Positions 48,901 through 58,480 of a DNA stretch of 64,000 nucleotides are shown here, piece by piece. The position numbers and the translations under genes are program-made. The DNA is taken from contig LNAC01000001.1 in the NCBI GenBank assembly GCA_002007465.1, positions 5,888,757 to 5,952,756 on the forward strand. The letters run 5' to 3'. The stretch comes from Ailurus styani (lineage: Eukaryota > Chordata > Mammalia > Carnivora > Ailuridae). Each line of letters opens with the position of its first letter. The stretch's first letter is position 1. A model generated the notes under the pieces. It had not been told where the DNA came from and searched no databases. It saw only the letters and a list, made by a program, of their open reading frames with translations.

Positions 48901-51900
48901 TGAGCAAGGAAGCAGAAGCAGGAGTGAAATGTGTCGTTAGGGATGGGAGTTTCGAGAAACAGCATGGCCTGCCCTCTGCCCGTGGCCACGGTGACTGGCA
49001 ATCTCCATGCAGAGGCTGCTCCCTCGGCCCGGGGGGATGTGGAAGACACACCAGGAGTGCCGTGTGGGAAACCGTCGTCCGAACTCACAGAGATTGCGAA
49101 GGTGAGGTTTAATGCAGCCTGACTCACCTGCCCGGGAGGGACAGATCTCGACCTTCCCCCTCGACACTCCTCTTTCTCTCCCATCTCGCAGTTGAGCCAC
49201 CAGCAAAGTCGTCAAGTCTGTCTTTCAAACCACCCTAAATTCAACCACGGCTCGCCCTGTTCCGTCATCTCCACCACACTTACTGCAAAAGCAACGGCTG
49301 CCTTGCGCCTCCCTGGAGCCTCTTCTCACCTCAGCCCCTGCCCCTCTGCAGCTTAGCGGTCGCCGCTGGCTTTCGTGCCACAGCTCTGTCCGGGCCACAG
49401 AGCCCAGCGACAGCCTCCCAGTGCCTCGATGATCACAACCCCTGCTGCTCTTCTCCTCACCCACTCGATTTCTCCGGGTTCCTGTAACACACCCGGCCCA
49501 GGCCCATCTCAAGGGGACTTCACCTGCTATTTCCTCTTCCTGGAATGTTCTTCTTTCAGATACTCTCCAGACTCCAGATCTGCCTCAGTTCCTTCTTTAT
49601 CTGGATACGAACTTCTCAAGGAAAACTTCTTTACCTCTGCTCCAAGCCCCCGACTTTCCCTGTGTTTTCTCCTTGGTCTTCTCACCATCTGTATTTACCT
49701 ACTCTGCATTTTCACTTTCATCTCTTATTTTTCTCATCACGAGGGAGGAATTTTTGTCTGTTTGTTCAGTGCACAACCCCTGCATCCTGCAGTGTCTGGC
49801 ACAGAGTAGGGACCTATTAATCCATGCTGACTGAATGCATGAAATACAGGATGACTGTGAGTGAACGAATGAAATGCACAGTTGTCACAGGATTTTAGAG
49901 GAGCAGACAATATGTTGGTAACAAGTTTCTCGGTCGAGGTAGAATCTAACCCTGTGGAAGAAATCAGGATGGGACAGAGGGACATTGGTCTGAACAGGGA
50001 AAACAGCCGAACATACACGCAGGAAAAGTCAGGGCCTATTCAAACAGGGAACAGATCTCACTGGAGGATTCGTGCTCAGAAATAAGAGACAACAAGGCAG
50101 CCAGGTTGTGGGGAAACCATGAAAGGCATCATCGGCAGACTTTGACCTTCATACTGGCAGAAACGGAGACGCCCTGAAGAGAATCTGACAAAAGGACCAC
50201 TAGGAAGAAGGCTGACCAAGCAAGACAGAATGGAAGGCAAGAAGGCAAGAGAAGACCGACAAGGCCCATTCAGTCAGCCAACGCGCTGCTTAGCTGCAGG
50301 ACCTGGAGCTGCGTCAGGGAACCAGTCAGACGATGGGAGTTTGCACGCTCGTCCGGCGTAAATGCCACGACCTCCCCGGGGGACGCAGATGAGGCCTTTG
50401 CAAAGGGACAACTCACAGAACAAGGAAAGGGCTGTGAGGATATCACCGATTCAGGATCAGCTGGCGGTGAACACAGACAGAAACACAGACAAGTAAAAGG
50501 AAGTTCTTAAATCCGTACTTCCAAGGTCAGATATTTTAAACGGCTTTTTCCAAGTAAGTCATTGCTAGTCTGAAGGATGCCTGGACAAAGTCCGGGAAGG
50601 AAGCAAAAGAGGCCGAGATTAACACAGTCTCATTCTGCCACCTAGTGGCGAGCGTCGGTACTCCAGCCTCCGAGGGCAGGCAAGCCTGGGGCCGGCGGGT
50701 GGTTGCGGGTCCTGCTACCGGCCCCGCGATGCCAGGCCCTCCTCCGGGCGGACCCCCAGCCCGGCAGCACTCAGGTCTCTGGGGACGTGCGACACCCCGA
50801 TAGACGCCCCAGGCTGGGGGCCAATGCTTGGCTGCGCTCCAGAGGGAAGGGGCGCGGCGGTCCCCTGGCTGCGGGCAGAGAAGGGAGGAGGAGGGAGCGT
50901 GAGCAGGCCCCACCTGCGGCTGAGAACAGCATGGGTGTCGGGGAGGGTGCCGGGGAGGGTGCTGGGGGGACCTGGGAAAGCAAGGATGTTCCTTCCCTTC
51001 TCCGTACTCATACTTCTAATGTCCTAATTCATGCTTTCAGATTGCAGATGGAAATTACCTAACAGAGAATAACATGGCATGACTGACCTCATTAAAATAC
51101 CATTTTCGAGTCATGGGGCCAGAATTATTTGCATGCGGTAACTACATTTCAGATAAATGCGTTTGGTTTTGTTGTTGTTTGAGGGTTTTTGTTTTTTGGT
51201 GTTTGTATCTTAAAAAAAATACATCAACCAACAAACCATTAAATCTCGGGGATATTATCATTCAGGGAAGAGTGAAAGCCTCTGTTAATACCCTCAATAT
51301 CATCACGATGCCACCTGGAGAAAAGACTGGCAAAATGCTGGAAATGCTCTGGGCCTTGACTGCATCAGCCCCAGTCCGTGATGTTAGCCCCTGGGGACAG
51401 GGGCAAAACGTACGCCAGATCGCTGTCATTCCTTACAACCTGAAATGATGCTACAGTTATCTCAAATTTAAATTTAGTTCACAGCCATATTTGTATCATG
51501 TTTTTGGTATCCCTAAGACAGTCGTTTTGCAAGTGGTAAAGCAGTCAAAGGGAAGAAATGAGTTGAAATGAAGACCAAGAAAAAAAATGACTTCTTGATT
51601 ACCCCAGTTACGTTCATGTATTAGTCCATGTGACAAGTATACAAAGGCCCCGCTAGGTGCCAATGCGGCCTAAGAGCGGGGGCATCAGGTGTTATGCAAG
51701 CACGAATCTTTTCTGCCTCTCGGGACAGCCAATTCCAGCAGAGCCGAAGGTTAGGAGCACGGGAAACAAAGTCAGGACAGAGAGGACGCCTGGGTGGAAG
51801 GGTGGCCATTTCGGAAGGTCTTTTGCGGAGGGGATGTTCAACCTGATATTTGCATGGTGTGAAGGAACCAGCCACATGAAAACAGGAGAAAATACACTCG

Positions 51901-52519
51901 AGGTAACCTAACAAGGAAGGCCCCGCCCCGGGGACCAGCACTGCCTGGGAACAGCTGACCGGGAACAGCAGGGAGGGGGTGCCAGGCGGCCCGGGGGCAT
52001 CCGGGGTAGACAGGGGCAGCCCCAGCCCACATCTCCGAACACAGCAGCCTCCTGCAATTTCAAGTCCTCTTGATTCTGTCTCTACATTTTAGAGTTTTAA
52101 AATATTCTATTAGAATACCGCAGGAGCCAAAGAAGCTCTCAAAGGTAGAGGAGGCTTTGTTTCAGAGTTACTGCTAATGCTGATTTTCCAAAAATTCTAA
52201 TTCATAAGCAGCATGTGTGCAAACGATGCCAGCTCATTCTTTTCTTTCATTTCAGAATGAGTCTTTTTAGAGACAATAGAAACCATTCCAGCTCATCGGG
52301 AAATCAAAGCAAAATGTTAAGCAATTCAGCATTTCACCTACGTATAAATGATACCGTAAGTGTGCATTTTGGGGTCTTCCTCTTCGATCGAGAACCTGAA
52401 CCACTGCTCCTGAGGCCCTTGTCGTTTCGCTCGCTTCTCCAGACCCCAGTATAATTCGATGCTGTGATGAGTCACTTTTCCCACAACGGGTGGATGAGGC
52501 TTTGGGGATGGTGTGATTT
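28010..52519 (-). CDS. FANK1: FANK1 coding region, all but the first short exon
   Basis: FANK1 is a testis-enriched protein with one fibronectin type III domain followed by about six ankyrin repeats. It is linked in the literature to spermatogenesis, Jab1/COPS5 binding and AP-1-dependent anti-apoptotic activity. Ten exons join in frame on the minus strand (52342-52519, 47240-47364, 40645-40726, 39617-39691, 38722-38787, 32762-32927, 28977-29120, 28385-28462, 28154-28198, 28010-28063), giving 336 residues before the stop. The FN3 domain is about residues 8-105 ([19 protein letters not shown] to [10 protein letters not shown]). The ankyrin repeats follow from [13 protein letters not shown] through VSLLEERK, with typical [30 protein letters not shown] and TPLMVAVLNN helices. 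Length and order match the human 345-residue protein as recalled. No frameshift or internal stop was seen. The start codon exon lies right of the window. Confidence 0.96.
28154..28198 (-). CDS. FANK1: FANK1 coding exon 10: 15-codon exon
   Basis: 45 bases, acceptor CCCTTTCAG, donor GTTGGG (weaker than consensus). Encodes [15 protein letters not shown], the first helix of the capping ankyrin repeat. It is flanked by very short introns (186 and 90 bases). Confidence 0.93.
28221..28336. repeat. (TA)n and (TG)21 repeats filling a FANK1 intron
   Basis: TA-rich repeat at 28,221-28,249 and an uninterrupted (TG)21 at 28295-28336, read as (CA)21 in FANK1 RNA. Both lie inside the 186-base intron between coding exons 9 and 10. 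Confidence 0.93.
28385..28462 (-). CDS. FANK1: FANK1 coding exon 9: last full ankyrin repeat
   Basis: 78 bases, exactly 26 codons, acceptor TCTTAG, donor GTAAGG. Encodes [20 protein letters not shown] then ASVKNE. It is followed by a 186-base intron loaded with CA and TA repeats. Confidence 0.95.
28977..29120 (-). CDS. FANK1: FANK1 coding exon 8: ankyrin repeats
   Basis: 144 bases, exactly 48 codons, acceptor GGCATAAAG, donor GTATGC. Encodes [20 protein letters not shown], then [20 protein letters not shown] and KDGKTPLM. It has a full ankyrin repeat and the start of the next. The pyrimidine tract before the AAG acceptor lies slightly upstream. Confidence 0.95.
29416..29587 (+). mobile_element. 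CAN-type SINE, shortened
   Basis: CTCCTGGGTGGCTCAGTGGG head and CCAGCTCCCTGCTCAGCGGT middle, CGAATAAAGC and poly-A tail. It has lost part of the head after TTAAGC. Confidence 0.9.
29588..30725. other. FANK1 intron stretch, no gene
   Basis: Unique sequence. 30,310-30,500 vaguely resembles MIR/L2 (CCCATTTTCTCTTTGGGGTC). No coding signal. Confidence 0.4.
30740..31378 (+). mobile_element. young carnivore LINE-1, 5'-truncated, with 13-bp TSD
   Basis: Sense-strand end of L1 ORF2 (encodes [12 protein letters not shown] near 30,930-30,980 and a broken ORF2 end), then the G-rich carnivore 3' UTR (GAGACTCTTAATCTC, GGGGGGTGGGAGGGTAGG) and A-rich tail. Flanked by TTACCCACAAACA at 30727-30739 and 31379-31391. 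It contains a (TA)n run and a single N at 31,344. Truncated, so not mobile. Confidence 0.95.
31392..32761. other. FANK1 intron stretch, no gene
   Basis: Nothing recognisable apart from unique sequence between the LINE-1 and coding exon 7. Confidence 0.5.
32762..32927 (-). CDS. FANK1: FANK1 coding exon 7: two ankyrin repeats
   Basis: 166 bases, acceptor TATGTTGCAG, donor GTACGG. After one base completing serine it reads [20 protein letters not shown], then [20 protein letters not shown], and ends in [11 protein letters not shown] at a codon boundary. Both LMLACYAGH and [11 protein letters not shown] are standard ankyrin helix-1 sequences. It is nearly identical to the recalled human segment. 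Confidence 0.96.
33055..33400 (+). mobile_element. old LINE-1 3'-end remnant
   Basis: Contains TCCATCAACAGATGGACGGA and CGATGGAATATTCTTTGGCC, decayed forms of the L1 ORF2 end, followed by a 3' UTR-like CCAGGGGCTGGGGGGGAGGG. Confidence 0.7.
33405..35000. other. FANK1 intron stretch, no gene
   Basis: Unique sequence. 33,830-34,200 shows TTTATTGGCAATAAAGGGAC and similar AT-rich text but no gene signal. Confidence 0.4.
36140..36345 (+). mobile_element. MIR remnant
   Basis: Good MIR match: CCATGTGCCAGGCACTGTTT, TTGTAGATGGAGAAATTAAA, GAGGTTAAGTGACCTGCCCC. Confidence 0.8.
36640..36945 (+). mobile_element. CAN-type SINE with expanded (TC)n and assembly gap
   Basis: Full SINE flanked by a perfect 16-bp duplication AAATTTCCTAGTCTAG at 36624-36639 and 36946-36961. 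Its TC-rich middle has become a long (TC)n microsatellite containing 43 Ns at 36832-36874, so its true length is unknown. Confidence 0.95.
37688..37831 (-). mobile_element. CAN-type SINE, internally shortened
   Basis: Antisense SINE (AGAAGATTTTATTTGAGATC to GCCACCCAGGCACCCC) flanked by TTAAATGATTTTTT at 37674-37687 and 37832-37845. About 60 bases of the middle are missing. Confidence 0.92.
38040..38500. mobile_element. MIR/L2-type remnants
   Basis: CACCAAGCACAGAGCCTGGC followed by ATTCAACAAATCCTGGTTGA at 38,080 fits an L2/MIR end. GAGCGCTTAGCGTGTGCTGG at 38,467 fits a MIR core. Orientation uncertain. Confidence 0.5.
38722..38787 (-). CDS. FANK1: FANK1 coding exon 6: ankyrin repeat
   Basis: 66 bases, acceptor TTTCCCGCAG, donor GTGGGT. 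One base completes arginine, then [20 protein letters not shown] and D plus AG of a split serine. This is the second helix and beta-hairpin loop of an ankyrin repeat. Confidence 0.94.
38788..39616 (-). other. FANK1: FANK1 intron between exons 5 and 6
   Basis: 829 bases, mostly AT-rich, with no recognisable repeat or gene. Confidence 0.6.
39617..39691 (-). CDS. FANK1: FANK1 coding exon 5: ankyrin repeat
   Basis: 75 bases, acceptor CCCCCAAG (an AAG acceptor), donor GTAGGC. Encodes [20 protein letters not shown] then KGYT, plus AG of a split arginine. The G-x-T-A-L-M-x-A-A motif is a canonical ankyrin repeat. A second AG at the end of the TTAAG ten bases downstream could act as an alternative acceptor but would break the frame. 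Confidence 0.93.
39692..40644 (-). other. FANK1: FANK1 intron between exons 4 and 5
   Basis: 953 bases of unique sequence; nothing recognisable. Confidence 0.6.
40645..40726 (-). CDS. FANK1: FANK1 coding exon 4: linker and start of the ankyrin region
   Basis: 82 bases, acceptor TTTCTTCAG, donor GTGAGT. Encodes [20 protein letters not shown] then VRILQG, plus GG of a split glycine. This is the linker after the FN3 domain and the first, degenerate ankyrin helix pair. Confidence 0.94.
42226..42251. repeat. 13-bp tandem duplication
   Basis: ACTCGCACTTGCC occurs twice in direct succession. Confidence 0.85.
42475..42630 (+). mobile_element. MER20 hAT-Charlie remnant
   Basis: GGACATTCTTGGTTGTCACA, GTGCTACTGGTATCTAGTGG then GTAGAGGCC match MER20 in sense orientation, ending near AAGGCTGAGAAACC. 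Confidence 0.8.
46022..46233 (+). mobile_element. young LINE-1 3' tail with 12-bp TSD
   Basis: Only about 210 bases of carnivore L1 3' UTR (GGGGGGAGGTGGGTGGAGGG; CATCTGAAACTGATGATGTA; GAATTTAAATTAAAAAA). Flanked by CTCTCCAAATAA at 46010-46021 and 46234-46245. Strongly 5'-truncated. Confidence 0.92.
46291..46318. repeat. (GT)n microsatellite
   Basis: About 13-14 GT units in a FANK1 intron, (CA)n on the transcribed-sense strand. Confidence 0.9.
46936..47118 (+). mobile_element. CAN-type SINE with 14-bp TSD
   Basis: GGGCACCCGAGTGGCTCGCT head, GTCCTGGGGTTGAGCCCCAC middle and AAATAAACAAATACAATTTT tail. Flanked by AAATGGAAGAGTTT at 46922-46935 and 47119-47132. It ends 120 bases before coding exon 3 on the other strand. 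Confidence 0.94.
47240..47364 (-). CDS. FANK1: FANK1 coding exon 3: second part of the FN3 domain
   Basis: 125 bases, acceptor TTCTAG, donor GTGAGT. One base completes threonine, then [20 protein letters not shown] continues to PVVSVSTT plus A of a split arginine. It holds the L-P-x-x-x-Y-x-F-R pattern before strand F of FN3 domains, where FN3 proteins usually have L-x-P-x-T-x-Y. Confidence 0.95.
47365..52341 (-). other. FANK1: FANK1 intron between exons 2 and 3
   Basis: About 5 kb. 49,150-49,875 resembles L2 and 51,780-51,935 another L2/MIR-type piece (GGTCTTTTGCGGAGGGGATG). 50,640-50,990 is GC-rich without a recognisable gene. The remainder is unique. Confidence 0.55.
49150..49875 (-). mobile_element. 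LINE-2 remnant
   Basis: CTCTTCCTGGAATGTTCTTC and CTGCCTCAGTTCCTTCTTTA near 49,535-49,600, then GTCTGGCACAGAGTAGGGAC and CATGCTGACTGAATGCATGA near 49,795-49,850, fit the L2 3' region. Orientation is uncertain. Confidence 0.5.
52342..52519 (-). CDS. FANK1: FANK1 coding exon 2: first part of the FN3 domain
   Basis: 178 bases, acceptor TTGTTCTTTTTCAG, donor GTAGGT. After two bases of a split codon it reads [15 protein letters not shown], then [20 protein letters not shown], and ends in [10 protein letters not shown] plus AC of a split threonine. These are the A to C strands of the fibronectin type III fold, with the conserved tryptophan of the LYW motif. The preceding exon in human encodes only about five residues including the start; it was not found in 52,520-64,000. 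Confidence 0.95.
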
Positions 52520-52847
52520 CTGAAAAAGAACAATACAGACTTTCAGGACTCCGTTTCCGTAAGGACCCGAGATCAGCCGAGTGCATCGTAGCTGCTCAGA
52601 GCTCAGACTGTTTTCCTCCAGGTCAGGCACAGATGTGAGTGCTCCTCCCTGCTGCTTGAAGAACACCTGACGAGTGTTAGGGACAGAAAGTTCAGCTGAT
52701 TTGTACTGAGCTACTAGAGACTTCGACGAGTAGGTCGTATCCTAACCCATCAGTACAGTATTTCATTTGCGGACCTTTCCAAAATGATGGTTAACACATC
52801 ACACTAATTAGGTTGTTTTTGAGCTAATGAAACTCAGTACGCTGCTA

Positions 52848-52935
52848 TAATCCTTTGGTAAGGAGATATATATATATCCTTATATACCTAATATCCTTTG
52901 GTAAGGAGATATATATACATATATATATATATAAT
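52848..52935. repeat. 43-bp-spaced duplication in AT repeat
   Basis: A 25-base core beginning ATCCTTTGGTAAGGAG occurs at 52850-52874 and again at 52893-52917, each followed by TA repeats. Confidence 0.88.
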
Positions 52936-53595
52936 ATAGCTGGTCCAAATATCTGTAACACAGATGACAATGGACTGACATCTCTTGTGGATAAACAGCT
53001 CTTACAGACGAACCATGGGAAACACCCAAAGGCTAATAACCAACCAGGCAAAAGATGAGCAGCGCACAAAACATCAAAATAATGGCTGCATGTATTAAAA
53101 TTAAACAGGCCCATAGCCGTCTCTCCAGCCATCCCAGGCCTGCCGAAATCAGAGCACCAAAGCACAGAGGGACACCTCTACGAGGACATGAAGTGCTACG
53201 GGTTTTAGCAGGTGACAGCCAACAGGAGATGACCTATCCACAAGGAAATGGTCAAATAAATGATGACATGTCCATACCATGGAGTATTACACGGTCTTTT
53301 AAAAATGAACCCGTAATAGAACATAATAAAAAAAATACATATACATGAAAAAAAGGAACTAGTTCTAGACTAGATGCCTTGAAAGGATTTCCAGAAGGTA
53401 TTATTGAACGAGATGCAGAGAAAGAGGCAGGTTATTCTCTTGCTGTGAAAGAGGACAAGGGACACAGCGCACACCAAGCTGGTCAGCATCTGACTGCTGT
53501 GTTCCATGTTAGTTTCACCTCCCCGGTGAGGTTTTTAAGTTCTTTGAGGTCTGGGTCCATGGTTGTTTTTTGTTTGTTTGGTTTTTTTTTTGTTG

Positions 53596-53775
53596 TTTTA
53601 AGATTTTATTTATTGGAAGAGCGCGCAAGCAAGCAGAGGGAGAAAGAAAGAACCTCAAGCAGGCTCCATGCCCTGCACAGAGCCCAACGTGGGGCTTGAT
53701 CTCACAACCCTGGGGTAGTGACCTGAGCCAAAACCAAGAGTCGAACACTTAACCAACTGAGCCATCCAGGTGCCT
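53596..53775 (-). mobile_element. CAN-type SINE
   Basis: TTAAGATTTTATTTATTGGA to GAGCCATCCAGGTGCC in antisense orientation; older and more diverged than most copies here. No clear duplication. Confidence 0.88.
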
Positions 53776-54204
53776 GTGATGTCTGACACTTCTAAAAAAC
53801 TGTCTGTATCGCACAGGGCCTTTCATGCTTCAGAAGTATCAGTGAATTACCAGAGTTACTATTCAGTAAGAAAGGGTCTTGTACTCCCCGGAAGCCCTGA
53901 CTTGGTAGCGGACCCACTATGCCCTGCAGACCCCGGGGGCATCCTGCAGTGTAGCCCTTGAGGAAGGCAGGGCTGCCCTGATCTGCTCCAGGCCAGGAGG
54001 ACAGACAACCACCAATTTCCTTTACTTCCTACGGATACACTAGGGGGCAGCCTGCCAGCTCATTTTTCTCAACTTTATTTCCCTAATATTTATCAAAAGC
54101 CTGGAATGAAGGAATTGAATAAACCCGGGTTTAAATTCATGCTCTGAAACCGTCAAAAACATTCACAGTGTTTTGCGATAACTCTGTAGCCTCTGAAGTC
54201 GCTA

Positions 54205-54620
54205 ATTACAGTTTAGTTCATACAATGAAATCTTACACAGCAGCTAGAAGGACCCAGAGCTGCATGTAACATAGGCAAATCTCAATGAGTGCAAAACACA
54301 CGCTCAAAGGATCTAATGCATCACACTGCTTCAGTCTTTACAACACAACACTAGGTATGGTGTGTGCACACACAAATATGCAGTAGGCGTTAAATACGTG
54401 CATGGGAAGATGCCCATCCCCAGGTCAGAGTTATCTCGGAGACATCGGGGAAGGGGTGGAGAGATCGTGGGCAGGGAGACTTGCCACTGTATTTGTAGGG
54501 TTTCGGTTCTTTAAGAATTTCAGACCTATTTGGCAAAATGCTTCATTTTAAACCTATATGGTTCATGGAGCTGTAGGATTTTCAATAGCTTTGGTATACT
54601 TGAAATACAAAGAACTATAA
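54205..54620 (+). mobile_element. old LINE-1 3'-end remnant
   Basis: ATACAATGAAATCTTACACA then GCAGCTAGAAGGACCCAGAG resemble the decayed L1 ORF2 end. The rest is UTR-like. Low certainty. Confidence 0.45.
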
Positions 54621-55093
54621 AAATGACTAACATGACTCTTATGGGGTTGTTGGTTTCCTTAGAGAAACCTTTTCAATGTTTTACATAGTGATTAATGCCT
54701 GTGGGGAAAAGAACACATGAGCAGCTCCCACCTGCCAGACACTCACTCACCTTTTGGTACTGGCGTCTCCTTCAATCCCAGCAGCACTGCCTGCCACATA
54801 CTAGAGACTCACACCCTGACGTTATGACACCATTGCTGAGCAACCCTTTTTTCTTTTCTTTCCAGAGCCTTCTAGAACCATTGAAAGACCAGGACTCATA
54901 GACTGTTATCAATAACCCCCAATATAATCAGAAGCCAAGGAATACTTCCATTCCAAAGGTGCCTGGCTTAGAATCCCAGTCAAAATCAAGACAGGCAAGA
55001 AACTCTAATTTAATGCCAAATTTTGAAATGGACAAGTCAAATAGCTCACCATGAGTTTATGTGAGGAATAAAAAGATAATGTCCTCAGTTATG

Positions 55094-55234
55094 CTGGGTG
55101 ACGGGCACTGAGGAGGGCACGTGATGGGATGAGAACTGGGTGTTATGTAAGACTGATGGGTCACTGACCTCTACCTCTGAAACTAACAATACATTAATGT
55201 TAATTAACTGAATTTAAATTAAAAAAATATTCCC
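55094..55234 (+). mobile_element. young LINE-1 3' tail
   Basis: CTGGGTGACGGGCACTGAGG, GAGAACTGGGTGTTATGTAA, CTGAAACTAACAATACATTA and GAATTTAAATTAAAAAAA are the carnivore L1 3' end. CAGTTATGC just before and after is a likely short duplication. Confidence 0.88.
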
Positions 55235-56254
55235 AGTTATGCAAGCCTTTCTGTTGCCTTGCTCTTTACTGATCATCATCAATGCGGTAAATTAACTGTC
55301 TGTGAACTTAGCATTGGCCACAAATGGTCAGACCTCTATCCATGAACTTGGCCCCAGTGCCACCAGACATGCCACGCGGGCACATCCAGCTGCAGTCTCA
55401 GGACGCTCAGGTCCCCCCGGCTATTGATCACCCCCTCCCTGATCTGGCATGCCAGAAAAGGTATGCTGTTTGGAAAGTCGATTTGTTGTTGCTCCTCATT
55501 TAATTTTTTTTTTTTTAAGGAGTGACCCAATCTCCCTGGCCCGTGGCCTCACCACGGTCTAGCCCTTGTGAGCGAAGGCTTACCAAGTACACGGCCGTGG
55601 CAGCCGCAGACAGATTGTGGCTGAGACCCCATTCCACACTGCAGTCATACCCTGAACACTGAAGGTTTGTGCACGGACCAGCAAGGATATATTCTAAGTC
55701 AACAACAAAACTTCCCATGACACGAATCTCCGCCCGGACGAGAATTGCTTTGGGCAGGAAGCTATTAATGCCAAACAGGACCCCTACGTCAGGACAGGAA
55801 CGAACATTCTCATCAGGGAAGAGCTCAGGATTTTTTTTTTTTCTTTTTAAGGTGGCCAAAAAAATAAACAGCAGATGAAACCAAACTTGTTTTGGTCTTT
55901 GGCCAACCTCCAATCATTTAACAGATGGGTTTTAATCCTTACAACATGGTACGTAGTTTGTGTTTTCTTTGATAAAAATTCTGGTATTTTCATCATGACC
56001 TGCTGTTATACATACTTTAGGATATTAGCTTTAGGATCCTAAAATATATGTATAAATCAGTTACTGGCCAAAGTGCAAACATCAGGATGCCAAGGGAACA
56101 CAGGCCTGGGTCAGCACTGAGCCTCTGTGAGACCGGACAGATACGGCAAGGGATGAGCCCGGCAGCTGAGAGGGAAACAAAACCCTACACCACCCACTCG
56201 GGGCTTTACAGTTATTTAACCTTCCCTACAACTGTAGATGGAAATGATAAAAAT

Positions 56255-56385
56255 CCTTCTACCATTATAAAATATCAGAGACACAGAGAGGTTAAGGAAC
56301 TTGCCCAAAGTCAGACAGTAGTAATAGGCAGAACCAGGCAATCTGACTCAGGAGTCCCTATTTTTAACCCTGCACCATACTGTCT
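56255..56385 (+). mobile_element. MIR remnant
   Basis: CAGAGAGGTTAAGGAACTTG, CCCAAAGTCAGACAGTAGTA and GCAGAACCAGGCAATCTGAC fit MIR. Confidence 0.75.
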
Positions 56386-56723
56386 CTTCGGAGCAGAGAT
56401 CTGAAAGGTAGACCTGGGTGAAAAATCTAGTCATTAGATCTAAAGATTTCTTCAAACCCTTCATTTGATTTTTAATTCCAGTATAATTAACATAGTGATC
56501 TATGAGTTTCGGGGGTACAATCTCATGGTTCACCACTTCCATATCTTACTCAGGGCTCATCAAGGGAAGTGCCCTCTCTTTCTCCCCCAGCCCCTCCGCT
56601 CTGGTAACTATCAATGTGTTCTCTAGAGTTAAGAGTCAGGTTTTTGATCAAACCATCCATTATAAATAAGTCTTGACTTGTGAACCAGCTTAAAGCCCCA
56701 GGAAACTGAAAAATGAGCATGAG

Positions 56724-56922
56724 GGGTACCTGGGTGGCTCAGTCATTAAGCATCTAATCCCAGAGTCCTGGGATCGAGCCCTGAGTCGGGCCTCCCTGCT
56801 CAGCGGGGAGCCTGCTTCTCCCTCTCCCACTCCCCCTGCTTGTGCTCCCTCTCTCGCTGGGTCTCTGTCAAATAAATAAATAAAATCTTTTTTAAAAAAT
56901 TTAAATAAATAAGTAAATAAGA
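56724..56922 (+). mobile_element. CAN-type SINE with 15-bp TSD
   Basis: GGTACCTGGGTGGCTCAGTC head, CTGGGATCGAGCCCTGAGTC and AATAAATAAATAAAATCTTT tail. Flanked by AAAAATGAGCATGAG at 56709-56723 and a one-mismatch copy at 56923-56937. Confidence 0.92.
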
Positions 56923-57477
56923 AAAAATGGGCATGAGAAGCTGACAAGAAAAAGGGAGCCCCCCCCGTTGTCTGAAGGGCAGGGATGTTACGGACAGGAG
57001 GGAGGAGGGAAGGGAAGTCCCTCACGGCACTGGGGCCAGGGAGACCGCTTGTCTTCAGAAACTTGGTCCACAAAAGAGAACGTGGTCTGAGAAGAGCACA
57101 GAACCCTAAGTAGGGGCCAAGAAGGTGGAGAGATGTGGCTGCCATTCACCTTGACAATGTGAACGTGGGTAGGAAGCCAGCCAGGTGCCTCTTCGTGCCC
57201 AGCATGGAAGGTGGAGGGAGAGACGGCAGGAAGACGTCAAGAAAGGTTATAGCGTCTGGGGTAAACAATTAGTGAGATAACCCCTAGGGAGACCTGCCAG
57301 GCCAGGGAGTACACAGCATACTAGAAAAATAGGCTGCACTGAGTGTAAGCTAGAAGGGCCTCGGTGGGGAGGTGAGTGTATCTGGGATCCCAGCCCTGAC
57401 TCCCTCTACTCTGGAGTAGCCGACTGGCCATATGACAAGTCATACATCGTTCTTAAGGTGACTAAAAGCAACAATTT

Positions 57478-57684
57478 CTTTTAAATTTTTTTTGAGAGAG
57501 GGGAGAAAAAACGAATAAGCAGAGAGGAGGGTCAGAGAGTGAGAAGGAGGGTCAGAGAGTGAGAAGGAGAAGCAGACTCTCTGCTGAGCAGGGAGCCAGC
57601 CCAATGTGGGGCTCGATCCCAGGACCCTGAGGTCACGACCTGAGCCAAAGGCAAACACTTAACCAAATGAGCCACCCAGGCGCC
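57478..57684 (-). mobile_element. CAN-type SINE with internal tandem duplication
   Basis: Antisense SINE ending GCCACCCAGGCGCCCC. GGAGGGTCAGAGAGTGAGAA occurs twice in tandem near 57,527-57,566. Flanks CTAAAAGCAACAATTT and CTAAAATCAACATTT form an imperfect duplication. Confidence 0.9.
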
Positions 57685-58343
57685 CCTAAAATCAACATTT
57701 TTTTTTTTAAACTCAGAAGCTCACCTTTTCGCTATTTAACCAGGATGTTTGTATCCATATTTGTATTTATCTTCTATCATAACCACTATTTGGGGAATGG
57801 CCTTTTATAAGTTTTATAAAATAAATGTACAACACACCACAAACACACACTAATAGACACAAGTCAAGATGCTACTTTGTCATTCTAATTCCAGTATAGT
57901 CAACATACAGTGTTAGAGGCTTCTTTTTATACAGAACTTTTGGAACTCTCTTCTTCCTGTATCAGATCTTTTTAAAGACGCTTTTGCTTAAGTCTGCTAA
58001 CCAGTGTCAAAATTTAGGCAATCACAGACTCTCACGTCACAAGCTCTGGCTTAAAACTCAACTTTCCTGACGATACCAACAGAAAGGAAGAAACAAACCT
58101 TACCTTCCATTTTCCTTTCAACAGTTGGTAGGTTCTGTCCATCACGCCTAACTTATCTGAAAATTTTTCCAATGGGAAACAGGCTGGTGGTGGGGAGGTG
58201 GGGAGGTGGGGGAGTAAAGGGGTGCACAGGTAGGAGCTTCCAGCTACCAAGTCAGTCAGGAGAATGTGACGCGCCACGGCCACAGTAAACACATGCAAAC
58301 ACCACCACGCTACATCTTTGCAAGCTGGTAAGAGTAGATCTTA

Positions 58344-58480
58344 GGGGGGTGGGAGGGCAGGGATAGGGTGGATGGGTGATGGACATTGGGGAGGGTGTGT
58401 GCTTTGGTGAGTGCTGTGAAAGATGTAAGCCTGATGATTCACAGACCTGTACCCCTGGGGCAAAGAATAAAAAAAAAAAA
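58344..58480 (+). mobile_element. very short young LINE-1 tail with 14-bp TSD
   Basis: 137 bases of L1 3' UTR (GGGTGGGAGGGCAGGGATAG; GGGGAGGGTGTGTGCTTTGG; GATTCACAGACCTGTACCCC; poly-A). Flanked by AAGAGTAGATCTTA at 58330-58343 and 58481-58494. Confidence 0.95.
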
